Part shown: piece by piece, positions 17,191 to 25,726 of the stretch | Layout of the letters: every line of letters starts with the position of its first letter | Position numbering within the stretch: the stretch's first letter is position 1 | Assembly (NCBI RefSeq): GCF_030297135.1 | Contig: NZ_AP028065.1 | Span: 930,001 to 994,000, forward strand | Source: Pseudoalteromonas apostichopi | Lineage (GTDB): Bacteria; Pseudomonadota; Gammaproteobacteria; Enterobacterales; Alteromonadaceae | Direction: 5' to 3' | Length of the DNA stretch: 64,000 nucleotides | Made by a program: the position numbers and the translations under genes | Notes under the pieces: model-generated | Database searches by the model: none | Told to the model about the DNA's origin: nothing | The model's input: the letters and a program-made list of their open reading frames with translations, nothing else

Positions 17191-18520
17191 CTGTTTTTTC
17201 GGTTTTTTCCGTTTTATTAGCAATACGCACGACTTTATCGCTACCGAATGCGAACGCAAAGGTCGAGCCTTGTCCCAACTTACTGCTGATATCTAAGCGA
17301 CTGTCATGTCTTGTAAGTACATGTTTAGTAATAGCTAAACCTAAACCAGAACCACCTGTAGTGCGGCTACGAGCCTTATCAACACGATAAAAGCGCTCGG
17401 TTAAACGATTAATATGCTCAGCGGCAATACCATCACCATTATCGGTCACACTAAACGCGGCTTGGTTATTTTTAAACTGCCAATCAACCACAATCTTGCC
17501 ACCTGGCTTTGTGTAATGAATGGCATTAAATACTAAGTTAGAAAAGGCACTCCTTAATTCGTCTTCGGCCCCTTTAATATCTAAACTTGCATCAACATTA
17601 AAAATAAGCTCATGGCCTTTCTCTTGGTTTAATGACTTTGCTTCGGTTTGAATATAAGTAAGTAGCTGAGGCACATTTACTGGCTTGTCGTTATCTTGCC
17701 GACGCGCTCCTTCAATTCGCGATAACGACAGTAATTGATTAACCAAGCTATCCATACGCTGACATTGCTCAAGCATGGTTGTTTGTGCTTTTTGCCACAT
17801 AGCAGGGGGAGGTAAGCTGTCTGAATCAAGCATTTCTAAGTAGCCTGTCACCACAGTAAGCGGTGTTCTCAGCTCATGAGAAACATTGGCCACAAAGTCT
17901 TTTCGCATCTGCTCAAGTTGCTTTAAACGTGTAACATCACGTACCACCATCATCAATTGTGAACTTGCATAGGGCATAACACGAAACTCTAACGTTTGAT
18001 CGTAGCTATGGCCGCCATCAAGCTCAAGTGGTTCATCAAAACATGCTTTATGCATATACTTTGCAAATTTAGGATCGCGAATGAGATTATCTAAGCGTTG
18101 TCCATGATCAGTTGGCCACTGTAAACCTAAAACTTTTAAAGCCAGTTGGTTACACCAAATGATGCTTAGATCTTTTTGTAGTACTACAACCGCATCAGGT
18201 ACGGCTTCTGCACCATCTCGAAAGCGGCGAATTAAATCTGCCAGCTCATTGCGCTTTTTACGGTTACGATGTTGTAAATGATAAATTCCTTCAAAGACCT
18301 GCTCCCAAGCCCCCTCCCCTTCAGGTGGGTTAAAGCTACGTTGATTTAGAAGCCAATCACTAAGGCGATATAATTGATGATAATGCCAAATTAAAAGTGC
18401 AAAAGAACCTAAAAATAAAAGCAAAAAAGGCGCACCTACAAGTACGCCAACTAATAACAAAGGTAAGAAATACATAAACAGACGTTTTGCTAACGCCTGT
18501 TTATTCACTACTCGATACAT
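17180..18520 (-). CDS. phoR: Phosphate regulon sensor histidine kinase PhoR
   Basis: The 446-residue protein has two hydrophobic N-terminal helices (about residues 12-46) and no large periplasmic domain, as in PhoR. A PAS domain follows (about 100-195, with DAVVVLQKDLSIIWCN). The dimerisation box is FVANVSHELRTPL with His215. The ATPase domain carries NLVFNAIHYT, DNGDGI and GSGLGLAI. It phosphorylates PhoB when phosphate is scarce. It lies 56 bases after phoB in the same operon. Confidence 0.95.
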   Translation of the reverse strand: MYRVVNKQALAKRLFMYFLPLLLVGVLVGAPFLLLFLGSFALLIWHYHQLYRLSDWLLNQRSFNPPEGEGAWEQVFEGIYHLQHRNRKKRNELADLIRRFRDGAEAVPDAVVVLQKDLSIIWCNQLALKVLGLQWPTDHGQRLDNLIRDPKFAKYMHKACFDEPLELDGGHSYDQTLEFRVMPYASSQLMMVVRDVTRLKQLEQMRKDFVANVSHELRTPLTVVTGYLEMLDSDSLPPPAMWQKAQTTMLEQCQRMDSLVNQLLSLSRIEGARRQDNDKPVNVPQLLTYIQTEAKSLNQEKGHELIFNVDASLDIKGAEDELRSAFSNLVFNAIHYTKPGGKIVVDWQFKNNQAAFSVTDNGDGIAAEHINRLTERFYRVDKARSRTTGGSGLGLAITKHVLTRHDSRLDISSKLGQGSTFAFAFGSDKVVRIANKTEKTEKTAKS

Positions 18521-18576
18521 ACACTCACTTTACCTTAAGTATGTAAATTAGCTTGTTAAGGTCATTCCTATGACAC

Positions 18577-19266
18577 TTATAATTTACTTGAAAAACGATA
18601 GCCTGCACCGCGAACGGTTTGCACTAAACGGTCATGCCCCAATGGTGCAATAGCTTTACGTAGACGACGAATATGCACATCAACAGTACGGTCTTCTACG
18701 TATACATTTGTACCCCATACATGATCAAGTAATTGTTCACGGCTGTAAACACGTTCAGGATGAGTCATGAAAAAATGCAGTAGTCTAAATTCAGTAGGCC
18801 CCATATCTAATTCACTACCTTCTGATGTTACACGGTGTGAAATAGGGTCAAGACGTAAACCATGTACTTCAATGGCTTCTTCTAATGAGGTTGGTGAAAC
18901 GCGTCGAATAACCGCTTTAATACGCGCCATTAATTCTTTTGGAGAAAATGGTTTTGTTACGTAGTCATCAGCGCCAACTTCAAGACCGCGTACTTTGTCT
19001 TCTTCTTCGCCGCGTGCTGTCAGCATAATGATAGGAATTTGACGAGTATATTCGCTTTGCTTAAATTTTTTCGCAATTTGAATACCGCTACCACCTGGTA
19101 ACATCCAATCTAATAAAACCATATCTGGGTATGGCTCTACCATTGCTTCAATTGCAGAGTCATAATCTTCTGCTTCAATTGCTTGAAAACCATTTTGCTC
19201 TAAAACAAAAACCAGCATCTCTCTGATAGGTGCTTCGTCATCGACGACTAGTACTTTACGTGACAT
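18577..19266 (-). CDS. phoB: Phosphate regulon response regulator PhoB
   Basis: The 229-residue OmpR-type regulator has an N-terminal receiver with phosphoacceptor Asp53 in LLDWMLPG and Lys in VTKPFSPKEL. Its C-terminal winged helix contains GPTEFRLLHFFM, VYSREQLLDHVWG and TVDVHIRRLRKAI, which are characteristic of PhoB. It activates Pho-box promoters on phosphate starvation. A Pho-box-like array lies 40 to 67 bases upstream of the start, implying autoregulation. phoR and pstS follow. Confidence 0.96.
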   Translation of the reverse strand: MSRKVLVVDDEAPIREMLVFVLEQNGFQAIEAEDYDSAIEAMVEPYPDMVLLDWMLPGGSGIQIAKKFKQSEYTRQIPIIMLTARGEEEDKVRGLEVGADDYVTKPFSPKELMARIKAVIRRVSPTSLEEAIEVHGLRLDPISHRVTSEGSELDMGPTEFRLLHFFMTHPERVYSREQLLDHVWGTNVYVEDRTVDVHIRRLRKAIAPLGHDRLVQTVRGAGYRFSSKL

Positions 19267-19305
19267 TCCAATTTATCTCTTTCGTTAGCGAACTGGTTTC
19301 ATTAT

Positions 19306-19333
19306 TATGACTAAGTATGACATTTTTATGAAA
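19306..19333 (-). promoter_or_regulatory. Pho-box-like site upstream of phoB
   Basis: On the minus strand the region reads TTTCATAAAAATGTCATACT and then TAGTCAT. These are three TCAT-type repeats spaced 11 and 10 bp. The match to the PhoB box and the position before phoB suggest positive autoregulation. Confidence 0.65.
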
Positions 19334-19412
19334 GTCTAACGAGTAATTGAAAAAGCGCAAAAGAATCAATGCAAAAATAGCCATTTTTTACGCTTAAAAG
19401 ATGAATTCGAGA

Positions 19413-20363
19413 TTAAAAGTCATACCTTAAAGTGACCGCCACATGATCTTCATCAGCATTATTATCTAGTGAGAATTGCGTATACCACATATACATACGT
19501 GCTTGTTTTGACAGGCTTCGTTCAACACCTACAGAGGTACCGCTACCCGAGTCTTTCAACTTTCCAAAGCTGCCATCAGTATCTTGATACTGCGCTAGTA
19601 ACTTATATTTATCGATTTTGTAAGATGCGCTCACTAAAAAACCATCTTCTTTGTCAGAACCTGTTACTTTTTCACTTTGTTGATACATACCGCCTAAGGT
19701 TAAATCGCCTAATTTACCTTGCGCCGTAAACCGTGTTGTATCGTAGCCGGCTACTTTACTATCGTGGGCAACACTTACGAAGTAAGGCGCTTTTTTAAAT
19801 TTACTATCGCCATACATAAATGCCGCAGAAACGCCGGTTTCTTCATCTTGTTTGGAATTATCTTCAGCAATATAAGTGACCACAAATTGCATATTGCCGA
19901 CAACGGGCGAACTATAATGAACCACGTCGCCAAGACGATTTTCACCATTAAACAAGGCTTTAACATCTCCATTAAAGTCGTTCATTAAATCAATTTTACC
20001 CTGCGATACCTTTAACGCGGTATCGTGACGACCAAGCACTACCTGCCCATAACTGCCTTGAAGGCCAACATATTGATTACGAGCGGTAATATTCTCTTCA
20101 GTTTTACCATCACTATCTTGATCAGCCGCATTTACTGCAAATTCAAACTTATATACAGCTTTTAAACCATCACTTATTTCACCGCTACCCTTGATCCCCA
20201 TACGTGAGTTATAGCTCTCAATGGAAGTTTCACTGCCATCGCCAGTATCGCTATTAGCAACCCCTAAATGGGCCCGACCATACACATCTACGGCTTCAGC
20301 AGCACTATGAAATGAAATAAAGCACATTGCAAAGCTCGACAACATCATGGCAGGTTTATTCAT
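19413..20363 (-). CDS. General Gram-negative porin (OmpC-like trimeric barrel)
   Basis: From ATG at 20363, which has AAGGA upstream, the product is 316 residues. It has a signal peptide (about residues 1-23, ending AAEA) and then VDVYGRAHLGV, the typical first porin strand. Repeating amphipathic strands follow, with SRMGIKGSGEISDGLKAVYKFEF and the NQYVGLQGSYGQVVLGRHDT pattern in between, and the C-terminal residue is Phe (VTLRYDF). It should form diffusion pores in the outer membrane. A start further upstream (20423) would add residues before the signal peptide and is unlikely. Its control region holds the GATC array at 20457-20703. Confidence 0.9.
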   Translation of the reverse strand: MNKPAMMLSSFAMCFISFHSAAEAVDVYGRAHLGVANSDTGDGSETSIESYNSRMGIKGSGEISDGLKAVYKFEFAVNAADQDSDGKTEENITARNQYVGLQGSYGQVVLGRHDTALKVSQGKIDLMNDFNGDVKALFNGENRLGDVVHYSSPVVGNMQFVVTYIAEDNSKQDEETGVSAAFMYGDSKFKKAPYFVSVAHDSKVAGYDTTRFTAQGKLGDLTLGGMYQQSEKVTGSDKEDGFLVSASYKIDKYKLLAQYQDTDGSFGKLKDSGSGTSVGVERSLSKQARMYMWYTQFSLDNNADEDHVAVTLRYDF

Positions 20364-20456
20364 GGTAGCGATCCTTAATTTAAGCAGTAACTTAAAAATC
20401 GAACATAAAGGGCTTTTGGTCAAGGCAAGGGGGAAATATTTCGCCTAAAAATTACG

Positions 20457-20703
20457 GATCACTGATCTACTAACTTAACCAGATCAGGATCAGGTTTTTA
20501 CTAAGTTGATCAATCTCAGATCAGTTTTTTACTTAGAGAATAAGATAACTTGTTGATTTAATGTTAAGGTGATCTGTAATTCGTTTAAAAGGTGAACAAT
20601 AAAAAGTCATTGATCAGTATCCAACTAGTAAAATAATGATCTGTGAAAGCCAAGGTTAGTAAAACATTGATCCTGAAATGTACGAGTAAGTATATCGTTG
20701 ATC
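20457..20703. repeat. Mirror-symmetric 3+3 array of 31-bp-spaced GATC sites
   Basis: Six sites match AGTAAAANNNTGATC. Three are on the minus strand, starting at 20457, 20488 and 20519. Three are on the plus strand, ending at 20641, 20672 and 20703. Spacing within each triplet is exactly 31 bp. Four sites (20488, 20519, 20627, 20658) fit every fixed base; the outer two (20457, 20689) are degenerate. The two triplets face each other across about 93 bp. Eleven GATC sites occur in 247 bp, where about one is expected. The array lies 94 to 340 bp before the porin start. Confidence 0.85.
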
Positions 20704-20721
20704 CGGCTTGAGCAAGGCATA

Positions 20722-20750
20722 AAAAAACCGGCATCTGAAGCCGGTTTTTT
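20722..20750. terminator. Terminator of fba
   Basis: AAAAAACCGGC and GCCGGTTTTTT form an 11-bp stem with a 7-base loop, 15 bases after the fba stop on the minus strand. It separates fba from the porin control region. Confidence 0.85.
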
Positions 20751-20764
20751 CAATTTACTATCAA

Positions 20765-21829
20765 TTATTTGATTTGTGGATCAAGTTCACCCGATAAGTA
20801 TTTAAGGTGCATATCATCTAAAGAGATAGGCTTGATCTTAGCTGCTTGACCAGCAGTACCAAAGGCTTCGTAACGAGCAACACAGATCTCTGTCATTGCT
20901 TTCGTTGCTTCAGCTAGGTATTTACGTGGATCGAAGTTAGCTGGATTTAAAGCCAAGTGACGACGAATAGCACCTGTTGACGCTAAACGAAGATCAGTAT
21001 CGATATTTACTTTACGAACACCGTATTTAATACCTTCGATGATCTGCTCTACTGGCACACCATAGGTCTCAGGGATTTCACCACCGTATTGGTTGATCAC
21101 TTCTAACCACTCTTGTGGTACTGAAGACGACCCATGCATTACTAGGTGAGTGTTAGGGATACGTGCGTGGATCTCTTTGATGCGATCAATTGCTAAGATA
21201 TCGTCTGTTGGTGGACGAGTGAATTTATACGCACCATGTGAAGTACCACAAGCGATAGCAAGTGCATCAACTTTAGTTTTACGAACAAAATCAGCTGCTT
21301 CTTCAGGATCTGTTAGCATTTGATCAGTAGAAAGTTTACCTTCTGCACCAACACCGTCTTCTTCACCTGCTTCTCCTGTTTCAAGTGAACCTAGAACACC
21401 TAGCTCGCCTTCAACAGATACACCACACGCATGGGCCATTTCAACGGTTTGACGAGTCACATCAACATTGTATTCGTAGCTTGAAGGGGTTTTACCATCA
21501 GACATTAATGAGCCATCCATCATAACTGATGAAAAGCCTAACTGGATTGAGCGCTGACATACACCTGGTGAAGTACCGTGGTCTTGGTGCATTACAACTG
21601 GAATATGAGGCCATTCTTCAACGGCTGCTAAAATCATATGACGAATAAAAGGGGCACCAGCATAGGCACGTGCGCCTGCTGAGCCTTGTACAATTACAGG
21701 GCTGTTTGTTTTATCAGCCGCTTCCATAATTGCACGCATTTGCTCTTGGTTATTAACGTTAAAAGCAGGTACGCCGTAACCATTTTCAGCTGCATGATCA
21801 AGAAGTTGTCGCATACTGATTAAAGCCAT
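20765..21829 (-). CDS. fba: Class II fructose-bisphosphate aldolase
   Basis: The 354-residue protein is a zinc-dependent class II aldolase of the longer (Calvin-cycle/CbbA-like) type. Visible landmarks are VPAFNVNNQEQ, the zinc-ligand segment VMHQDHGTSP, VEGELGVLGS, ACGTSHGAYKF, LVMHGSSSVP and VRKVNIDTDLRLA. It interconverts fructose 1,6-bisphosphate with dihydroxyacetone phosphate and glyceraldehyde 3-phosphate. It is the last gene of epd-pgk-fba. A GGAGAA ribosome-binding site precedes the ATG. Confidence 0.95.
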   Translation of the reverse strand: MALISMRQLLDHAAENGYGVPAFNVNNQEQMRAIMEAADKTNSPVIVQGSAGARAYAGAPFIRHMILAAVEEWPHIPVVMHQDHGTSPGVCQRSIQLGFSSVMMDGSLMSDGKTPSSYEYNVDVTRQTVEMAHACGVSVEGELGVLGSLETGEAGEEDGVGAEGKLSTDQMLTDPEEAADFVRKTKVDALAIACGTSHGAYKFTRPPTDDILAIDRIKEIHARIPNTHLVMHGSSSVPQEWLEVINQYGGEIPETYGVPVEQIIEGIKYGVRKVNIDTDLRLASTGAIRRHLALNPANFDPRKYLAEATKAMTEICVARYEAFGTAGQAAKIKPISLDDMHLKYLSGELDPQIK

Positions 21830-21980
21830 TTGGTATTCTCCAAATTGTATCGACAGTAGTTCCCTACTATCTAGTTTGAACGGATAAGTTATTTTTGATG
21901 CATCACTGCATCACGAAAAGCTTGCGCTAACCGTAACAGCTGTAAATAAAACGAGGGTGAGAGGTATTTTATAAACAGCT

Positions 21981-22015
21981 AAACCAGCGTAATTACTTAA
22001 TAATTACGCTGGTTT
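21981..22015 (-). promoter_or_regulatory. Strong intercistronic hairpin between pgk and fba
   Basis: AAACCAGCGTAATTA and TAATTACGCTGGTTT form a perfect 15-bp stem with a 5-base loop, directly after pgk. No T tract follows on the minus strand, so it may be a partial terminator or an mRNA-stabilising or processing element setting the pgk:fba ratio. The remaining gap to fba shows no gene. Confidence 0.6.
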
Positions 22016-22024
22016 ACGCACTAA

Positions 22025-23200
22025 TTACTTAGCGCGTTCTTCAAGCATAGCAACTGCTGGTAATTTTTTCCCTTCTAAAAATTCAAGGAAAGCACCACCA
22101 CCGGTTGAAATGTAAGAAACTTTATCGGCAATGCCGTATTTATCAATCGCTGCAAGCGTATCACCGCCACCAGCAATCGAGAATGCATTTGAGTTAGCAA
22201 TGGCATCAGCAATAGCACGAGTGCCGTTACCAAATTGATCAAATTCAAATACACCTACTGGACCATTCCATACAACGGTACCTGCATTAGCAATGATTTT
22301 TGCTAATTGGTTTGCTGTATCTGGACCAATATCGAAGATCATATCTTCGTCTGTTACTTCATTCACATCTTTTAATGTTGCCACTGCAGATTCAGAGAAC
22401 TCATTACCTACGACAACATCAGTTGGTACCGGGATTTCACCGTTATTGGCTTTTGCCGCCGCACTTAATTTGTTTGCTTCATCAATTAAATCAGCTTCAA
22501 ATAAAGACTTACCTACCGGGTGACCTGCCGCTGCAATGAAGGTATTAGCAATACCACCACCGGTTACAAGTTGATCAACCACTTTAGAAAGTGAATCAAG
22601 TACAGTTAACTTAGTCGATACTTTAGAGCCACCAACGATAGCGACTAAAGGACGAGCTGGTTTATCAAGTGCTTTACCTAGTGCGTCTAGCTCTGCTGCA
22701 AGTAGTGGGCCTGCACACGCAACGTCAGCAAATAAACCCACACCGTGAGTAGATGCTTGTGCACGGTGAGCCGTACCAAATGCGTCCATTACGTAAACAT
22801 CACATAATGCAGCTAGTTTTTTAGACAAAGCTTCGTCGTTTTTCTTTTCGCCAGCGTTAAAACGGACGTTTTCGAAAACAACTACTTCGTTATCAGCAAC
22901 GTCTACGCCCTCTAGGTAGTCTTTTTCAAGACGAACAGTTTGCTCAAGTGCGTCATTTAAATAATTAACTACAGGGGCAAGTGAAAAGGCTTCATCATAT
23001 TCCCCTTCCGTAGGGCGGCCAAGGTGTGACATTACCATTACTTTAGCGCCTTTTTCTAACGCTAATTTGATTGTAGGTAATGCTGCACGAATACGTGCGT
23101 CAGAGGTCACTTTACCTTCTTTTACAGGCACATTTAAATCTTCACGAATTAACACGCGTTTGCCGTTTAAATCTAAATCTGCCATTTTAATGACCGACAT
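22025..23200 (-). CDS. pgk: Phosphoglycerate kinase
   Basis: The 391-residue protein is full length. It has KRVLIREDLNVPV and VMVMSHLGRP (substrate-binding N-domain), VAIVGGSKVSTKL in the middle, and the nucleotide-binding SIAGGGDTLAAI near the C-terminus. It transfers phosphate from 1,3-bisphosphoglycerate to ADP in the cytoplasm. AAGGAGAAG lies just before the ATG. It sits 42 bases after epd and upstream of fba, the classical gammaproteobacterial cluster. Confidence 0.97.
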   Translation of the reverse strand: MSVIKMADLDLNGKRVLIREDLNVPVKEGKVTSDARIRAALPTIKLALEKGAKVMVMSHLGRPTEGEYDEAFSLAPVVNYLNDALEQTVRLEKDYLEGVDVADNEVVVFENVRFNAGEKKNDEALSKKLAALCDVYVMDAFGTAHRAQASTHGVGLFADVACAGPLLAAELDALGKALDKPARPLVAIVGGSKVSTKLTVLDSLSKVVDQLVTGGGIANTFIAAAGHPVGKSLFEADLIDEANKLSAAAKANNGEIPVPTDVVVGNEFSESAVATLKDVNEVTDEDMIFDIGPDTANQLAKIIANAGTVVWNGPVGVFEFDQFGNGTRAIADAIANSNAFSIAGGGDTLAAIDKYGIADKVSYISTGGGAFLEFLEGKKLPAVAMLEERAK

Positions 23201-23242
23201 GGACTTCTCCTTTGTTAACGATACTAATATTATATTTATAAA

Positions 23243-24259
23243 TTATTGACTTACAGCCATCATCGCACGCGCGGTATCGAGCATACGATTCGCAAAGCCC
23301 CACTCATTATCACACCATACTAACAACTTTATCAGTCGTTTATGACTAACACGTGTCTGAGTGCCATCTATGATACAAGAATGTGGGTCATGATTAAAAT
23401 CTACTGATACCAATGGCTCTTCTGTGTAGCTTAATATACCCTCAAGACGATCTTTGGCTGCTAACTTAAGTGCTTGATTGACAGTCGCTAAATTGACATC
23501 TGTATTCACTGTTACACTTAAATCCATCGCCGTAACATTGATAGTTGGTACACGAACAGCGATAGCTTCAAAGCGGCTATGAAACTTAGGTAAAATACGC
23601 TCAATACCTCGAGCAAGCTTAGTATCTACCGGAATGATAGACTGGCTTGCAGCACGAGTACGACGTAAATCATGATGATAGGCATCAATCACTTGCTGAT
23701 CATGCATCGAGGCATGAATCGTCGTAATTGCTCCAGATTCAATCGAAAATGCGTCATCTAACACTTTAATCACTGGCACAATACAATTCGTGGTGCATGA
23801 GCCATTAGAAACAATGGTATGTTCTGCTTTTAATTCATCATCGTTAATACCATACACAATCGTGGCATCAACATCAGCATCTGCAGGCTGTGAAAACAAT
23901 ACTTTTTTTGCACCAGCAGTTATGTGTAGCTCTGCATGTTCACGAGAGTGATACACCCCAGTGCATTCAAGAACCACGTCAACATCAAGTGTTTCCCAAG
24001 GCAGTTCTACAGGGTTTTCTTCTGCAAACAAAGCAATAGAATCATTAGCAACCGTTAAAGTATCTTCACCAAGATTAACAGGGAAAGAAAAGCGGCCGTG
24101 AGATGTATCGTATTTAAGGAGATGGGCAATGCCCTTAGGGTCGGCTAATTCGTTAATAGCGACAATTTTGATTTGATCTTCAAGCCCAGATTCATACAGA
24201 GCACGGACGATATTGCGCCCGATTCGACCAAAACCATTAATTGCAAGTTTGATTGCCAT
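23243..24259 (-). CDS. epd: Erythrose-4-phosphate dehydrogenase
   Basis: The 338-residue protein is of the GAPDH fold. It has the NAD loop INGFGRIGRN and catalytic Cys in NGSCTTNC. The segments AINELADPKGIAHLLKYDTS, HASMHDQQVIDAYH and RRTRAASQSIIP favour E4P dehydrogenase (vitamin B6 pathway) over glycolytic GAPDH. It oxidises erythrose 4-phosphate to 4-phosphoerythronate. The position before pgk and fba is as in E. coli. A 78-bp tandem repeat lies in its upstream region. Confidence 0.93.
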   Translation of the reverse strand: MAIKLAINGFGRIGRNIVRALYESGLEDQIKIVAINELADPKGIAHLLKYDTSHGRFSFPVNLGEDTLTVANDSIALFAEENPVELPWETLDVDVVLECTGVYHSREHAELHITAGAKKVLFSQPADADVDATIVYGINDDELKAEHTIVSNGSCTTNCIVPVIKVLDDAFSIESGAITTIHASMHDQQVIDAYHHDLRRTRAASQSIIPVDTKLARGIERILPKFHSRFEAIAVRVPTINVTAMDLSVTVNTDVNLATVNQALKLAAKDRLEGILSYTEEPLVSVDFNHDPHSCIIDGTQTRVSHKRLIKLLVWCDNEWGFANRMLDTARAMMAVSQ

Positions 24260-24324
24260 GAAGAAGAAAATCCACTCTATTTGCTTGCAGATAAAGGCAG
24301 CTGCCTTTTAGATGGCGGTATTGT

Positions 24325-24589
24325 AATCGACCTTTGAAGTTTTTATAAGAGGTCAGGTGAAATAAAAGTTGCTTAGCATGTTTTAGATGGCGCAGTTTTG
24401 GTAATCGACCTTTGAAGTTTTTATAAGAGGTCAGGTGAAATAAAAGTTGCTTAGCATGTTTTAGATGGCGCAGTTTTGGTAATCGACCTTAGACATTTTT
24501 ATAAGAGGTCAGGTGAAATAAAAGTTGCTTAGCATGTTTTAGATGGCGCAGTTTTGGTAATCGACCTTTGAAGTTTTTATAAGAGGTCA
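24325..24589. repeat. 78-bp tandem repeat, about 3.4 copies, upstream of epd
   Basis: Units begin with AATCGACC at 24325, 24403, 24481 and 24559, exactly 78 bp apart. Three are complete and the fourth stops near 24589. The first two are nearly identical; the third has three substitutions after AATCGACCTT. Each unit carries GACCT...AGGTC, a short inverted repeat enclosing TTTTTATAA. On the minus strand each unit offers TATAAAA, so promoter duplication is possible. Confidence 0.9.
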
Positions 24590-24636
24590 AGATAAGTCAA
24601 ACTGCTTCAGCGACCTCATTCTCTTACTTTTTTCCT

Positions 24637-25098
24637 TTATAGCCAACGACGAACAGATTTTATGTATTGCTGATAAGCTAATCCAAACCTCTCTGCCATA
24701 AACGTTTCTTCTGGCATAATTTGAAATCGATTCATATAGAGAATAAATACCGGCAGCATTAAAAAACTCGCAATATTGCCAAGATAAATACCCCAACCAA
24801 CTAGCATTAATAACATACCAACATACATTGGGTTACGGCTAAACTGATAAACACCACTTGTAACAAGACTCGCTGACTGTTCTGGAATTCGAGGATCAAC
24901 GGTCGTGCCTTGCATGCGAAATTGATAAACACCTAATAAAGCAAACACCACACCTAAAAATGCAATGAGTAGTGCTACAAAAGATGATGCGAAAAACGAG
25001 AAGCTAAAACTTATAACCTAGTCTGCTATGCCCCACATCATCAACGCAATGATCAGCAGCAGCGCGACAGGAGGAATTTTTAATTCTAACTGATTCAC
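24637..25098 (-). pseudogene. Isoprenylcysteine methyltransferase-like membrane protein, interrupted by TAG
   Basis: The frame begins at GTG 25098 with a GGGGAG ribosome-binding site and overlaps the exonuclease stop (GTGA). It reads MNQLELKIPP and a membrane helix, then meets TAG at 25018-25020 (codon 27). The frame then continues for 126 codons without a break. The remainder carries the ICMT/PEMT-type motif SRNPMYVGM and a C-terminal YQQYIKSVRRWL. Intact relatives methylate lipids or small membrane substrates. A shorter product from GTG 24951 would lack the first helices, so I call it a nonsense-disrupted gene; a sequencing error is the alternative. Confidence 0.75.
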
Positions 25099-25718
25099 AC
25101 TAGCTCCCCTACTTTCAATGCCTTACCACGACTAATTTGATGACACTGGGCTAAGAATAACTCGGCCGTTGCCATGGCATCAGTGAGGGCGTGGTGCGAA
25201 CTATAATGCGGTAAGCTGTATCGCTTGCGGCATTCACTAAGAGTTAAATCATCGTGGCCTATTTCGTGCCCTTGCTGGTGCAGGCGTTTTTTTTCTATAA
25301 CAAAGGTATCAAGAATTAAACGCGCTTTAGCATCTAAGCCAAGCGTTCTGCATGCCTGTTTTAAAAATCCCCAGTCTAGCGCCGCGTTATGAAACACTAA
25401 AATACACTCATCAAAATGCTCATGCAGCTTGCCAAGGATCATTGCTAAGCTTTCGCCTGTATCTATGTCTTGTTTTGCAATACCGTGATAAATCGGGCTT
25501 TGCTCTAAACTTTGCACATCTTTATTTATTAAATGCTTTGCGCCGCTGAGCTTAATGCACTGATCTTCTATCATCACCCACGCCACCGAGACAATTTCGT
25601 GCTGGCGAGGGTCAAGGCCTGTTAATTCCATGTCTATCACTACATAGCGCTCTTTATAAGCATCGGCTGCCAAAAGTTGCTTGCGCGCTAAATACCGACT
25701 TAACCAGCGTTTAACCAT
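25095..25718 (-). CDS. DnaQ-like DEDDh 3'-5' exonuclease
   Basis: The 207-residue protein has the three exonuclease motifs of the DNA polymerase III epsilon family. ExoI is VIDMELTGLD (catalytic Asp and Glu), ExoII is FHNAALDWGFL and ExoIII is HHALTDAMATAE. There is no polymerase-binding tail like that of true DnaQ, so it is a stand-alone paralogue. It trims single-stranded DNA or RNA ends; the substrate is unknown. It follows the DUF294 gene by 8 bases and is translationally coupled to the broken methyltransferase frame. Confidence 0.85.
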   Translation of the reverse strand: MVKRWLSRYLARKQLLAADAYKERYVVIDMELTGLDPRQHEIVSVAWVMIEDQCIKLSGAKHLINKDVQSLEQSPIYHGIAKQDIDTGESLAMILGKLHEHFDECILVFHNAALDWGFLKQACRTLGLDAKARLILDTFVIEKKRLHQQGHEIGHDDLTLSECRKRYSLPHYSSHHALTDAMATAELFLAQCHQISRGKALKVGELV

Positions 25719-25726
25719 AACGCCTC

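Noticed and set aside
19413..20423. Longer porin start at 20423
   Set aside because: It puts about 20 residues before a typical signal peptide; ATG at 20363 has a good ribosome-binding site.
20457..20703. CRISPR array or replication origin as an explanation for the GATC array
   Set aside because: The conserved core is only about 15 bp, the orientation flips midway and no cas genes are present. I see no DnaA boxes (TTATCCACA) or origin-linked genes nearby.
24325..24589. CRISPR array as an explanation for the 78-bp repeats
   Set aside because: The whole unit is repeated with no variable spacers, so it is a simple tandem duplication.
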